Of a stretch of 64,000 nt of DNA, positions 36,432 to 44,608 are shown piece by piece. How positions within the stretch are numbered: position 1 is the first letter of the stretch; the number at the start of each line of letters is the position of its first letter. The translations under genes were made by a program, and so were the position numbers. The notes under the pieces were generated by a model. It saw only the letters and a list, made by a program, of their open reading frames with translations, did not search any database and was not told the origin of the DNA. This stretch comes from Verrucomicrobiota bacterium (GTDB lineage: Bacteria > Verrucomicrobiota > Verrucomicrobiia > Limisphaerales > UBA1096), in assembly GCA_030749225.1 (NCBI GenBank), contig JASMKO010000013.1:25406-89405 (forward strand), read 5' to 3'.

Positions 36432-36596
36432 ATGCCTGAAACAACGCCAGAGGAAGCCCAAGCGCCCGCCAAGCGTGCGTCCCAGCCGAAGGACAAAGCC
36501 GCCCGGATACTCGGTTGCTGGATCGTCGCCGGCATCATCGTTGAGACTTCTGCCGACCAGATCATCCACTTTCTCCGGGCCCTTACCTCCACCTGA
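36432..36596 (+). CDS. Small 54-aa ORF, possible membrane peptide
   Basis: It starts with ATG 12 bases after the fusion-protein stop and ends 8 bases before larE. The N-terminal half is polar and basic (PEEAQAPAKRASQPKDK); the second half is hydrophobic and could form one helix ('RILGCWIVAGIIVE'), followed by 'TSADQIIHFLRALTST'. Tight spacing on both sides supports translation. No family recognised. Confidence 0.5.
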   Translation: MPETTPEEAQAPAKRASQPKDKAARILGCWIVAGIIVETSADQIIHFLRALTST

Positions 36597-36604
36597 GCGC
36601 TTGC

Positions 36605-37441
36605 ATGGCGACGGAAAAACTCAACTTCCTCCGGGAGATTTTGCATGGGTACGGCTCCTGTTTGGTGGCGTACTCGGGTGGGGTAGATTCGGTGCTGCTG
36701 GCACATGTCGCCCATGAAATGCTTGGCAAACGTATGCTCGCGGTGATCGCCGACTCGTTGAGCTTGCCGCGCCGCGAATTGGCCGAGGCTCGGGAGATCG
36801 CCGAGGCGCACGGCTTCCCGCTACGGATCATCCAGACGCGTGAATTTGCCAACCCGGACTACACCGCCAACCCGTTCAATCGCTGTTACTTTTGCAAACG
36901 CGAGTTGTTCACGCGGCTCGAGCCGATCGCGCTCGAGGGCGGGTTCGCGGTGCTGGCCTACGGCGAAAACGCCAGCGACATAGGCGACCACCGGCCCGGT
37001 GCCGAGGCGGCCAAACAATTTGAAGTGCGCGCCCCGCTTAAGGAGGCCGGCTTGGCCAAGGGCGACATTCGCTCCCTCTCCGCTGTGCTTGGTTTGCCCA
37101 CCGCCGACAAGCCGCAAATGCCCTGCCTCAGCTCGCGCATCCCGTACGGCCAAGCGGTCACGCCGGAAAAACTGGCAATGATTGAGCAGGCTGAGGGCGT
37201 GTTACGTGACGCCGGTTTTAGTGAAGTGCGCGTGCGCCACCACAGCCAGCCTGGCGGCGCGCTGGCTCGGCTCGAGCTTGGCCAAGCTGAGATGAAACGG
37301 TTTGTCGCCGAGGGCATGATGGAGACCGTGTCGTCGCAAATCCGCGAGGCCGGTTTCACCGACGTCATCCTTGACACAAAAGGCTACCGGCGCGGCAGTC
37401 TCAACCAGGGCCTTCCGGAAGCGGTCTTTGCCAACGGCTGA
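36605..37441 (+). CDS. larE: LarE-like ATP-dependent sacrificial sulfur transferase
   Basis: A 278-aa protein with an ATP-pyrophosphatase PP-loop 'LVAYSGGVDSVLLAHVA' at residues ~20-36. Family features are 'NPFNRCYFCKRELF' (CxxC, residues ~94-99), 'LAYGENASDIGDHRPGAEAAKQFEVRAPL' and 'MPCLSSRIPYG' with Cys near 174, close to the sacrificial cysteine position (176) of L. plantarum LarE. LarE donates sulfur to the nickel-pincer nucleotide cofactor of lactate racemase. LarB and LarC are absent here, and paralogues may serve other thiolations. Its stop shares one base with the Rieske start (TGATG), implying coupling. Confidence 0.9.
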   Translation: MATEKLNFLREILHGYGSCLVAYSGGVDSVLLAHVAHEMLGKRMLAVIADSLSLPRRELAEAREIAEAHGFPLRIIQTREFANPDYTANPFNRCYFCKRELFTRLEPIALEGGFAVLAYGENASDIGDHRPGAEAAKQFEVRAPLKEAGLAKGDIRSLSAVLGLPTADKPQMPCLSSRIPYGQAVTPEKLAMIEQAEGVLRDAGFSEVRVRHHSQPGGALARLELGQAEMKRFVAEGMMETVSSQIREAGFTDVILDTKGYRRGSLNQGLPEAVFANG

Positions 37442-37773
37442 TGCGCAAAAAAGTGGCCAGGCTCGACGACTTGCCCGAGGGAGCGACCCGTCAGTTTTCA
37501 TTCAAGCGCGACGGCATTCGTGTGGATGCCTTCGTGGCCAACTACAAGGATCAGATTGTTGCATACGAGAACCTCTGCCGCCATCAGCCGCTGACCCTCG
37601 ACTACGGCGACGGTGAGTTTTTTACCAGCGACGGTAGTCTGTTCGTCTGCCAAACGCACGGCGCAATGTACCAACCAAAAACCGGTCTGTGCATCGAGGG
37701 CCCCTGCGCCGGTGCCAGCCTCCACTCGCTGAACATCGAGGTTGAAAACGGCGAGATTCACCTTGTCGATTGA
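37441..37773 (+). CDS. Rieske [2Fe-2S] ferredoxin-like protein
   Basis: A 110-aa small Rieske protein. The ligands are 'LCRHQPLTL' and 'FVCQTHGAMYQPKTGLC', giving the CxH...CxxH pattern; the spacing between the two motifs is longer than usual. It carries no signal peptide and probably acts as a cytoplasmic electron carrier, like Rieske-type ferredoxins of oxygenase systems. Its start overlaps larE, so the two may function together, but no known pathway pairs them. The remaining 98 bases to the CotH gene hold nothing recognised. Confidence 0.9.
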   Translation: MRKKVARLDDLPEGATRQFSFKRDGIRVDAFVANYKDQIVAYENLCRHQPLTLDYGDGEFFTSDGSLFVCQTHGAMYQPKTGLCIEGPCAGASLHSLNIEVENGEIHLVD

Positions 37774-37871
37774 TTATTTGGCTGCTTTTTCCATGGCTGG
37801 TTGTCACTTTGTGCGCTGCGACGGTGTATCCGTTTATCATTCTTTGGAATAAAACCTAACCCAAATCGTAG

Positions 37872-39563
37872 GTGTACTTGTTAAGTCGTTTTTACTCAGT
37901 GATTTTTTTTGCCGTGGCGATGTCGCTTGGCCAGGCGCTTGGTCAGGGGGAGAAACCGTCCGCCGGGCCGGAGTTGCTCTTTGGCCTGGACAACGTCATC
38001 GATGTCCATATTCGGATCGAACCGGAGGAATGGGCCAAGCTACAACCACCCAAGGGGACGAAAATGGATTTCGGTGTGGCAATCCAAGGTCTGATGGCGG
38101 ACGCCTTGACCGGTGGGCATTTTCGTAGTGAGAAATCGACACGGCCTGGGCTGGCCGGCTATCTGGGTGTCGATCACCAGTATGGTAAAGCGGAGATCAC
38201 GATCGACGGCGAAACGGTTAAAGGGATCGGTCTACGCTACAAGGGGAACGGGACATTTCTTGAATATGTTGAAGGTGATGTGACAAGGCGATTGTCGTTC
38301 AAGATCGATTTCAACGAATACGATGATGAGCTGGAGTTCCGAGACCTGACCAAGGTAAACCTAAACAATAACAGCACCGACCCGTCCCTGATGCGTGAGC
38401 CGTTGTCGTATGAGCTATTTCGTGAAGCGGGGATTCACTGTTCCCGGGTCGGATACGCGAAGGTCAGCCTGACCATTTCTGGCAAAGTCGATCGTCAACC
38501 TCATGGGCTCTACACGGTGGTTGAGCAGGTGGACAAGCGGTTTCTCAAGGATCGTTATGGCTCGGCGAAGGGATTGTTGATGAAGCCAAGCACCTTCGGC
38601 GCGTTCCGGTATTTTGGCGAGGAATGGGATGAGTACGAGGTTGGCTTTGTCCCCAAGACCGAGCCAACCGAAGAGCAAAAACAGCGTGTCATCGAGTTCG
38701 CGAGGTTGATCCACAAGTCCGAGGATGATGCGTTTGAAGAAAAGGTCGAGAGTTACCTTGATGTCGATCAGTTCCTTAGGTTTCTGGCTGTAAATGTTTT
38801 ACTTACAAACCTCGACAGTTTTCTTGGTGGTTCCCAGAACCACTATATTTATCTTGAGCCGGATTCGAACAAGTTTCAGTTTTTTCCATGGGACATGGAT
38901 ATCTCGTTTGGCGTGTTCCCTTTTAATGGGACGCCGGAGACGCGCCGCAAGTTGAGCATTGATCATCCCGGCGGCAAGGGGCACATACTGATTGAGCGCG
39001 TGTTGAACATTCCACGGCACAAGAAGACATATCACGATTATCTGGACACCTATCTAAACAGTATCTTCGCTGAGGAAAAGATGCACCAGCAGATTGAAAA
39101 AGTGGGAGAATTTGTCCGGCCAATGGTTAAGATCAACGGTCCTAAGGCCACTGATGGCTTCGACGGAGTGTTGGCTGATAGTCCGAAGTGGTACGAAGAG
39201 CATCCAATAAAGTATTTTGTAACCAAGCGTAGAGAGTCAGTAAGGCGACAGCTTGATGGAGAGTCGGAAGGCCATATTCTGCATGACCCGCCGCCGAATT
39301 GGCCGGAAATAATTGGTTGGAGCATAGCGTTTTTTTCGGTCTTGTTACTCAACCTTGTGGGGTGGATTTGGGGCATCGTGGTTGGTTTTCGTGGGAGCAC
39401 TCTTTGGGGTTGCCTGAATATTTTCTTTTCCCCATTGGCTCCGGCGATATACGGGTTTGCTGTTCGACGCGACCTTGGTTTTCGTTGCGCGATTTTTGCG
39501 ACATTCTGTTTGATTAGTTGGATTGTTTTTATTGCTAGTGCCATCATCGCCAACAGCAATTGA
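37872..39563 (+). CDS. CotH-family protein kinase-like protein with C-terminal membrane helices
   Basis: A 563-aa protein from a GTG start, with signal 'VIFFAVAMSLGQALGQG'. CotH-family signatures are 'VHIRIEPEEWAKLQ', 'GIGLRYKGNGTF', 'SFKIDFNEYDDELEFRDLTKVNLNNNSTDPSLMREPLSYELFREAGI' (in order), 'NLDSFLGGSQNHYIYL' and 'FFPWDMDISFG', the acidic pair expected for metal/ATP binding. CotH proteins in Bacillus and in fungi phosphorylate or bind surface proteins. The C-terminal ~90 residues hold three or four membrane helices, so the kinase-like part would face the periplasm. Confidence 0.85.
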   Translation: MYLLSRFYSVIFFAVAMSLGQALGQGEKPSAGPELLFGLDNVIDVHIRIEPEEWAKLQPPKGTKMDFGVAIQGLMADALTGGHFRSEKSTRPGLAGYLGVDHQYGKAEITIDGETVKGIGLRYKGNGTFLEYVEGDVTRRLSFKIDFNEYDDELEFRDLTKVNLNNNSTDPSLMREPLSYELFREAGIHCSRVGYAKVSLTISGKVDRQPHGLYTVVEQVDKRFLKDRYGSAKGLLMKPSTFGAFRYFGEEWDEYEVGFVPKTEPTEEQKQRVIEFARLIHKSEDDAFEEKVESYLDVDQFLRFLAVNVLLTNLDSFLGGSQNHYIYLEPDSNKFQFFPWDMDISFGVFPFNGTPETRRKLSIDHPGGKGHILIERVLNIPRHKKTYHDYLDTYLNSIFAEEKMHQQIEKVGEFVRPMVKINGPKATDGFDGVLADSPKWYEEHPIKYFVTKRRESVRRQLDGESEGHILHDPPPNWPEIIGWSIAFFSVLLLNLVGWIWGIVVGFRGSTLWGCLNIFFSPLAPAIYGFAVRRDLGFRCAIFATFCLISWIVFIASAIIANSN

Positions 39564-39600
39564 GATCCATCCCAGATAGCCCAGTTTTCATAACATTATA

Positions 39601-40644
39601 GTGAAGTATCAAATTACAACGATCGGATTAGCACTTGTGGCCGCACTTGGCCAATCGCAGGCGCAGGAATCGATCGAGCCTAAAGAGGCGGATCACAAGC
39701 TGATCCCGTATGGAAAAGAGAAACGACAGGTATTGCACCTTTGGCTGCCGAAAACCAAGACGCCCGCCCCGTTGGTGCTGCATTTCCACGGAGGAGGGTT
39801 TGTAACCGGAGACATTCGCCAAAAAACGCATAACCGAACGGCTGCCATGTGTAATGCTGCTGGGATAGCGTATGCCGATGTGGAGTATCGGTTACTGAAT
39901 CAGGCGATGTTGCACGAGATTATGAATGATTGTGCAAGAGCACTCCAGTTCTTGAGGTATAATGCAAAGAAATATAATCTTGATAAAACTCGTGTGGCGT
40001 CATACGGCGAATCGGCCGGCGCAAGTGCCAGTCTTTGGTTGGCAACCATTGACGATCTCGCTGATGCAAATGCCAAGGATCCTGTGCGTCGTGAATCTAC
40101 TCGTTTGGCTGCAGCAGGTGGTTTCATGGTTCAGGCAACATTTGATGTTGTTCAATGGCCGAAAATACTTGGTTTGCCTGAAGAAAAAACACCGTATTGG
40201 CGCATGATGAAATCCTCAAAAGTTCGCCTTGGTGAGAAGCGTTTTAACGAACTTCGCAAGCAAATGGATATGCTTGGAAATATGGATAAGAACGATCCGC
40301 CCATGCATTTCTCGCCTGGAAGGGAGGACAGGGGCGTTCACAGTCAGCTTTTCGTTGAAGTTTTAAAAAAGCGAGCCAAGGAGACTGGTGCGAACTTGAT
40401 TGTTAGAGGTGGTAGAGAGTCACTTATTCGGTTTCTCACTGACAAAATCAAAACCAGGCGGAAGCCGGATGGTAAACCTGTTCGTAAGCCTTTTCCGAAA
40501 CACTGGGGTGATCCACCGGCAATCCAGACACGTGATTATCGCAAGCTTCCCGGTGGCTATGGATTCGGCAGCGGCACACTAGCCAAGTGGATTCAAAAAA
40601 ACTTGGACAACGATGCAAACAAACAGAAGCGCGAAGGCAAATGA
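39601..40644 (+). CDS. Alpha/beta-hydrolase, HSL/carboxylesterase type
   Basis: A 347-aa secreted protein with signal 'ITTIGLALVAALGQSQAQE' and a GTG start. 'VLHFHGGGFVTGD' is the oxyanion-hole HGGG motif and 'VASYGESAGASASLW' the G-x-S-x-G nucleophile, as in hormone-sensitive-lipase-like esterases. The catalytic Asp/His could not be placed securely; the C-terminal half is divergent from the family and rich in basic residues. It probably deacetylates or de-esterifies a sugar or ester substrate. It follows CotH by 37 bases. The 105 bases to the next gene end with a T-run (40725-40731) that may belong to a weak terminator. Confidence 0.82.
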   Translation: MKYQITTIGLALVAALGQSQAQESIEPKEADHKLIPYGKEKRQVLHLWLPKTKTPAPLVLHFHGGGFVTGDIRQKTHNRTAAMCNAAGIAYADVEYRLLNQAMLHEIMNDCARALQFLRYNAKKYNLDKTRVASYGESAGASASLWLATIDDLADANAKDPVRRESTRLAAAGGFMVQATFDVVQWPKILGLPEEKTPYWRMMKSSKVRLGEKRFNELRKQMDMLGNMDKNDPPMHFSPGREDRGVHSQLFVEVLKKRAKETGANLIVRGGRESLIRFLTDKIKTRRKPDGKPVRKPFPKHWGDPPAIQTRDYRKLPGGYGFGSGTLAKWIQKNLDNDANKQKREGK

Positions 40645-40749
40645 AACAACCACATTTTGTTCCCATGTATCATGTTGGTTTCGGTGGGCTCTTGCCAAGC
40701 ATCCACTAAGTTTTCTTGGGGTGTTTTTTTCCATTAATCAAATAAGCGA

Positions 40750-41913
40750 ATGAATGGCCAATGTCCGTTCGTCTTAGGTGGTGTGCCTGCCACTAATATG
40801 AATGTGCGGCATCGCATCCAGTTTTCGGTTGGCGATGCTGTGTTTTATATCTGTTTGCCGCGTTCCGACGGTGGTTTTCACTCCATCTTGCTCGTGCGCG
40901 ATATCGAGATGGGGCTGGCCCGAAAACACGCTCGGGCTGATGAGATCGGTTGTGCGGCTGATTACGAGCCTGAATGTGGCTTATCCGGGGATCGCGATAC
41001 AGCGCTGGCTCAGGCCGGCGCGGAGTGTCTTCGTCGCAATGGCATTGAACGGGTGCGTACGGATGGTTCGTTGCCGATGATCTTTACTGCGCATCTTCGT
41101 GATGTCGGAATTGATGTTCAGTACGATCCGCAACTGGCTGTTCTGGATCGGCGCACCAAGTCGGACAAGGAACTAGCGCATTTGCGAGAAGCACAAGCTG
41201 TGACTGAGGAGGCAATGGAGTTTGCCTGTCACAGCATTTGCGCGGCGACCCCCGATGAGGAAGGCATACTTCGCGATGGCGACACGGAGTTGACTTCCGA
41301 GTTGATGCGCCAACGCATCACCAGTTTTCTGATCGGCAAAAACTGCTCGAACCATCACGACTCGATCGTGGTGACCGTGCCGCACGTGGCGGATTGTCAT
41401 CACCACGGGAGCGGACCGCTGCTCACCGGGCTGCCAGTGATTGTCGATATATTTCCGCGTGTCAATGCCACCGGCTACTGGGGCGACTGTACGCGCACGG
41501 CGGTTAACGGCGAGCCATCGTCCGAGATTGTGCAGATGCATGCAGCTGTGGTGAAGGCCAAGGCCGATGCCATTGACGCGTTGCGCGTGGGCACCACCGG
41601 CGATGCGGTGCACCAGGCCACGGTGAAGTCGATCACCGGCAGCGGTTATGTCATGGGACTGCCCCCAGAGGAGGCAGGGGAGGATTTTACCTCGATGCGT
41701 CACGGCACCGGTCACGGTATTGGGTTGGATGTGCATGAGTCGATCTTGCTGTCGAACGGGGGCGGCGAGATCTTGGTTAACGAGGTTTTCACTGTGGAAC
41801 CGGGGCTTTACTCGGCTAAGTTTGGTGGTGTCAGGGTGGAAGACATGGTGGTGGTCACCGAAGCTGGACCGATCAATTTCAACCGCATACCTGACCATCT
41901 CGATTGGCGTTGA
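40750..41913 (+). CDS. M24-family metallopeptidase (Xaa-Pro aminopeptidase-like)
   Basis: A 387-aa protein. The creatinase-like N-terminal domain is followed by the pita-bread domain with the full metal-ligand set: 'VIVDIFPRV', 'YWGDCTRT', 'HGTGHGIGLDVHE', 'FTVEPGLY' and 'GVRVEDMVVV' (two Asp, one His, two Glu), so it should bind two divalent metals. These enzymes remove N-terminal residues before proline or act as general peptidases in the cytoplasm. No signal peptide. An in-frame ATG at 40798 is a possible shorter start. Confidence 0.9.
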   Translation: MNGQCPFVLGGVPATNMNVRHRIQFSVGDAVFYICLPRSDGGFHSILLVRDIEMGLARKHARADEIGCAADYEPECGLSGDRDTALAQAGAECLRRNGIERVRTDGSLPMIFTAHLRDVGIDVQYDPQLAVLDRRTKSDKELAHLREAQAVTEEAMEFACHSICAATPDEEGILRDGDTELTSELMRQRITSFLIGKNCSNHHDSIVVTVPHVADCHHHGSGPLLTGLPVIVDIFPRVNATGYWGDCTRTAVNGEPSSEIVQMHAAVVKAKADAIDALRVGTTGDAVHQATVKSITGSGYVMGLPPEEAGEDFTSMRHGTGHGIGLDVHESILLSNGGGEILVNEVFTVEPGLYSAKFGGVRVEDMVVVTEAGPINFNRIPDHLDWR

Positions 41914-41993
41914 TTTTGTCCAAGCGGGGCGGGGATTTCGGCATTGAACCGGCGGCTCGGTTTCCGTAGTTTCAGCTGCTCACAGGTTTAACC

Positions 41994-42839
41994 ATGAGAT
42001 TTGGCATCAATTCATTCTTGTTCGTGTCGCCGTTCGTGACACAGAGTTCCCGGCTTTTTTTGAAGTTTAAAAAGTGGGGTTTCGACACCGTTGAGCTGCC
42101 CATTGAGGCGCCGGAACACATCGATTCGGTCAAGGTTAAGAAGGCGCTCGACCGCGCCGGCCTGGCCTGCGGCTCGGTTTGCGCCTGCATGGGCCCGGGG
42201 CGTGACTTCCGCGGCTCGGCCAAGGATCAGCGTGAGGCGATGAAGTACTGCAAGGCGCTCATCGACCACATGGTCAACCTCGGCTGCCCCTCGTTGATTG
42301 GACCGGTGTACTCCGTGGTGGGCAAGGCCGATGCGGTTGAGCCGAAGGATCAAAAGAAGGAGTTTGCCCTCGTGGTGAAAAACCTCAAGGTGCTGGCCGC
42401 TTACGCGGAGAAAAAGGGCGTCCAGATTTGTGTCGAGCCGCTGAATCGGTTTGAGACTGACTTTTTGAACACCTGCGAAAAGGGCTTGCGCCTCATCAAG
42501 GCGGTGGGCAGTCCCGCGCTCAAGCTGCACCTCGACACGTTCCACATGAACATCGAGGAGAAAAACCAGGCCAAGGCCATCCGCGCTGCCGGCAAACACC
42601 TAGGGCACTTCCATGCCTGCGGCAGCGACCGTGGCACGCCTGGCAACGACCACATCGACTGGAAACCGATCGTCGCCGCACTGAAGGCCATCAAGTATAA
42701 GGGCGACATCGTGATCGAGTCGTTCACGACCGACGTAAAGGTGATCGCTCGGGCAGCGGCCATCTGGCGCAAGATGGAGCCGACCCGCGAGGAGATCGCC
42801 ACAAAGGGCCTGAAGTTCCTGAAGAAGGCATTCAAGTAA
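41994..42839 (+). CDS. Sugar phosphate isomerase/epimerase (xylose-isomerase-like TIM barrel)
   Basis: A 281-aa protein of the AP endonuclease 2/D-tagatose-3-epimerase-like fold: 'MRFGINSFLF', 'KWGFDTVELPIEAPEHID', 'ICVEPLNRFETDFLNT', 'LHLDTFHMNIEEKN', 'HFHACGSDRGTPGNDHIDWKPI' and 'GDIVIESFTTD'. The Glu, Asp, His and Glu metal ligands of the ketose 3-epimerase family are all visible. It probably interconverts ketose or keto-sugar epimers in the cytoplasm. It is followed by DUF1080 and ThuA genes, a combination seen in pathways for 3-keto-sugar breakdown. Confidence 0.9.
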   Translation: MRFGINSFLFVSPFVTQSSRLFLKFKKWGFDTVELPIEAPEHIDSVKVKKALDRAGLACGSVCACMGPGRDFRGSAKDQREAMKYCKALIDHMVNLGCPSLIGPVYSVVGKADAVEPKDQKKEFALVVKNLKVLAAYAEKKGVQICVEPLNRFETDFLNTCEKGLRLIKAVGSPALKLHLDTFHMNIEEKNQAKAIRAAGKHLGHFHACGSDRGTPGNDHIDWKPIVAALKAIKYKGDIVIESFTTDVKVIARAAAIWRKMEPTREEIATKGLKFLKKAFK

Positions 42840-42911
42840 CCTGAATTTCAGGGGAGGGCAGCGCGTCCATTCCTCGCATTTTTCACTCTTAAACGAAGAA
42901 TCCATCCGATC

Positions 42912-43643
42912 ATGATGACAAAAAAAATAACGACCCTGTTGGGCTTGGCGGCGTTTGCGTTTGCCGGGCAGTCGGTTGCCGAGGAGAAGGGATTTGAAAC
43001 CATCTTCGATGGGAAAACCCTCAAGGGCTGGAACGGCGACCCGAAGTTCTGGAGCGTCCGTGACGACGCCATCACCGGGCAGACTACCAAGGACAACCCA
43101 ACGAAGGGCAACACCTTCATCATTTGGGAGGGCGGCAAAACCGGCAACTTCGAGTTGCGGCTCGACTACAAGATCATCGGCGGGAACAGCGGCATCCAAT
43201 ACCGCAGCTTCAAGGCCGAAGGCCCGGATGAGTGGCGCATAGGCGGCTATCAGGCCGACTTTGAGGCCGGCGACACCTACTCCGGCATCTGTTATGGTGA
43301 GCGCTTCCGGGGCATCCTGTCGCTGCGCGGCAAAAAAACTACGCTCACAATCGACTCCGACGGCAAGTTGAAAAAGGCAGTCGAGGAATTTGCCAAGGAT
43401 GCCGACATCGCCAAGGCGATCAAAAAGGAGGATTGGAATAGCTACCGCATCGTTGCGCGCGGCTTCAATTTTTCCCACTACATCAACGACGTGAAAACCA
43501 CGCAGGTGATCGATCGCGACAAGAAGTCTCGCCGGGCCGATGGCCTGCTCGCGTTGCAACTGCACGCTGGCCCGCCGATGACCGTCCAGTTCAGGAACAT
43601 CCGCATCAAGGCCTTGCCCAAGCGCGACAAAGAGAAAAAGTAA
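42912..43643 (+). CDS. DUF1080 family secreted protein (3-keto-glycoside hydrolase-like)
   Basis: A 243-aa protein with signal 'LLGLAAFAFAGQSVAEE'. The family signature 'FETIFDGKTLKGWNGDPKFWSVRDDAITGQTT' is followed by 'NFELRLDYKIIGGNSGIQYRSF', 'RIGGYQADFEAGDTYSGICYGE' and 'DWNSYRIVARGFNFSHYINDV' (given as separate segments). It is more typical of the family than the copy at 5319-6044, from which it is well diverged. Probably a periplasmic sugar hydrolase or lyase acting on a keto-sugar. It precedes ThuA by 9 bases. Confidence 0.92.
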   Translation: MMTKKITTLLGLAAFAFAGQSVAEEKGFETIFDGKTLKGWNGDPKFWSVRDDAITGQTTKDNPTKGNTFIIWEGGKTGNFELRLDYKIIGGNSGIQYRSFKAEGPDEWRIGGYQADFEAGDTYSGICYGERFRGILSLRGKKTTLTIDSDGKLKKAVEEFAKDADIAKAIKKEDWNSYRIVARGFNFSHYINDVKTTQVIDRDKKSRRADGLLALQLHAGPPMTVQFRNIRIKALPKRDKEKK

Positions 43644-43652
43644 ACCGACGAC

Positions 43653-44576
43653 ATGAAAACAGTTCTCTCCCTAACCTTGGCGATTGGCCTAGCTGCCGGT
43701 GCCGTGGCTGCGCCGAAGAAGGTCGTGATGATCGCCGGCAAACAAAGTCACGGCCTGCTGTCCCATGAGCACAACGCCGGGATTCAGCTGCTGGCCAAGT
43801 GCATGAACGAAGGGGCCTCAAAACTCGTCACTCCGGTGGTGCAACTCAACGGTTGGCCCAGTGACGAGTCGGTTTTTGAGGGCGCGGACGCCGTGGTGAT
43901 CTACGCCGACGGCGGGGGGCGTCACCCTGCGATTCAGGGCAATAACCTGGAAAAACTCGGCAAGTTGATGAAAAAGGGAGTCGGCTTCCTGACCATCCAC
44001 TACGCCGTGGAGCCGACCACCAATAAGGGTAACAAGGAATTTCTCGACTGGCAGGGTGGTTGTTTCGAGACACACTGGTCGGTCAACCCTCATTGGACCG
44101 CCAACTTTAGCAAGCTGCCTAAGCACCCAATCACGCGCGGAGTGAAGCCGTTCAAGGCGAATGACGAATGGTATTTCCACATGAGGTTCCGCGATGACGA
44201 AAAGGGCAAGCTAATCCCGATCCTTAGCGATTTGCCGCCGAAGGAAACCATGAGGCGTGGTGACGGCGCTCACAGCGGCAACCCGGCTGTTCGCAAGGCG
44301 GTGGCTGCCGGCGAATCCCAACACGTTGCTTGGGCCTACCGGCGTGAGGATGGCGGACGCGGCTTCGGCTTTACCGGTGGGCACAACCACCTGAACTGGG
44401 GCAACGACGACCTGCGCAAGACCGTGCTCAACGCCATCCTCTGGGTGGCCAAGGCCAAGGTGCCTAAAGAGGGCGTCTCGTCCAAGGTGACCAAGGAGGA
44501 TCTCTACGCGAACCTCGACGGTAAACGCGGCAAAAAGCCGGCCCCGAAGTCTGCGCCAGGCTCCAACAAAAAGTAG
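43653..44576 (+). CDS. ThuA-like domain secreted protein
   Basis: A 307-aa protein with signal MKTVLSLTLAIGLAAGAVAA. ThuA (trehalose utilisation) features are 'KVVMIAGKQSHGLLSHEHNAGIQLL', 'ADAVVIYADGGGRHPAIQGNNLEKLGKLM', 'VGFLTIHYAVEP' and 'GGRGFGFTGGHNHLNWGNDDLRKTVLNAILWVA' (in order). The fold is class I glutamine-amidotransferase-like. ThuA/ThuB take part in conversion of 3-keto-trehalose-type sugars, so with the epimerase and DUF1080 genes it likely completes a keto-sugar route. The C-terminus is a short Lys/Pro/Ala-rich tail. Confidence 0.92.
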   Translation: MKTVLSLTLAIGLAAGAVAAPKKVVMIAGKQSHGLLSHEHNAGIQLLAKCMNEGASKLVTPVVQLNGWPSDESVFEGADAVVIYADGGGRHPAIQGNNLEKLGKLMKKGVGFLTIHYAVEPTTNKGNKEFLDWQGGCFETHWSVNPHWTANFSKLPKHPITRGVKPFKANDEWYFHMRFRDDEKGKLIPILSDLPPKETMRRGDGAHSGNPAVRKAVAAGESQHVAWAYRREDGGRGFGFTGGHNHLNWGNDDLRKTVLNAILWVAKAKVPKEGVSSKVTKEDLYANLDGKRGKKPAPKSAPGSNKK

Positions 44577-44608
44577 GTCGGTTTGCCGCGCTTGGCCGAG
44601 TGCGGGAG

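Noticed and set aside
40694..40731. Possible terminator after the esterase gene (CCAAG...CTTGG followed by seven T)
   Set aside because: The stem is only 5 bp with a loop of about 15 bases; too weak to call.
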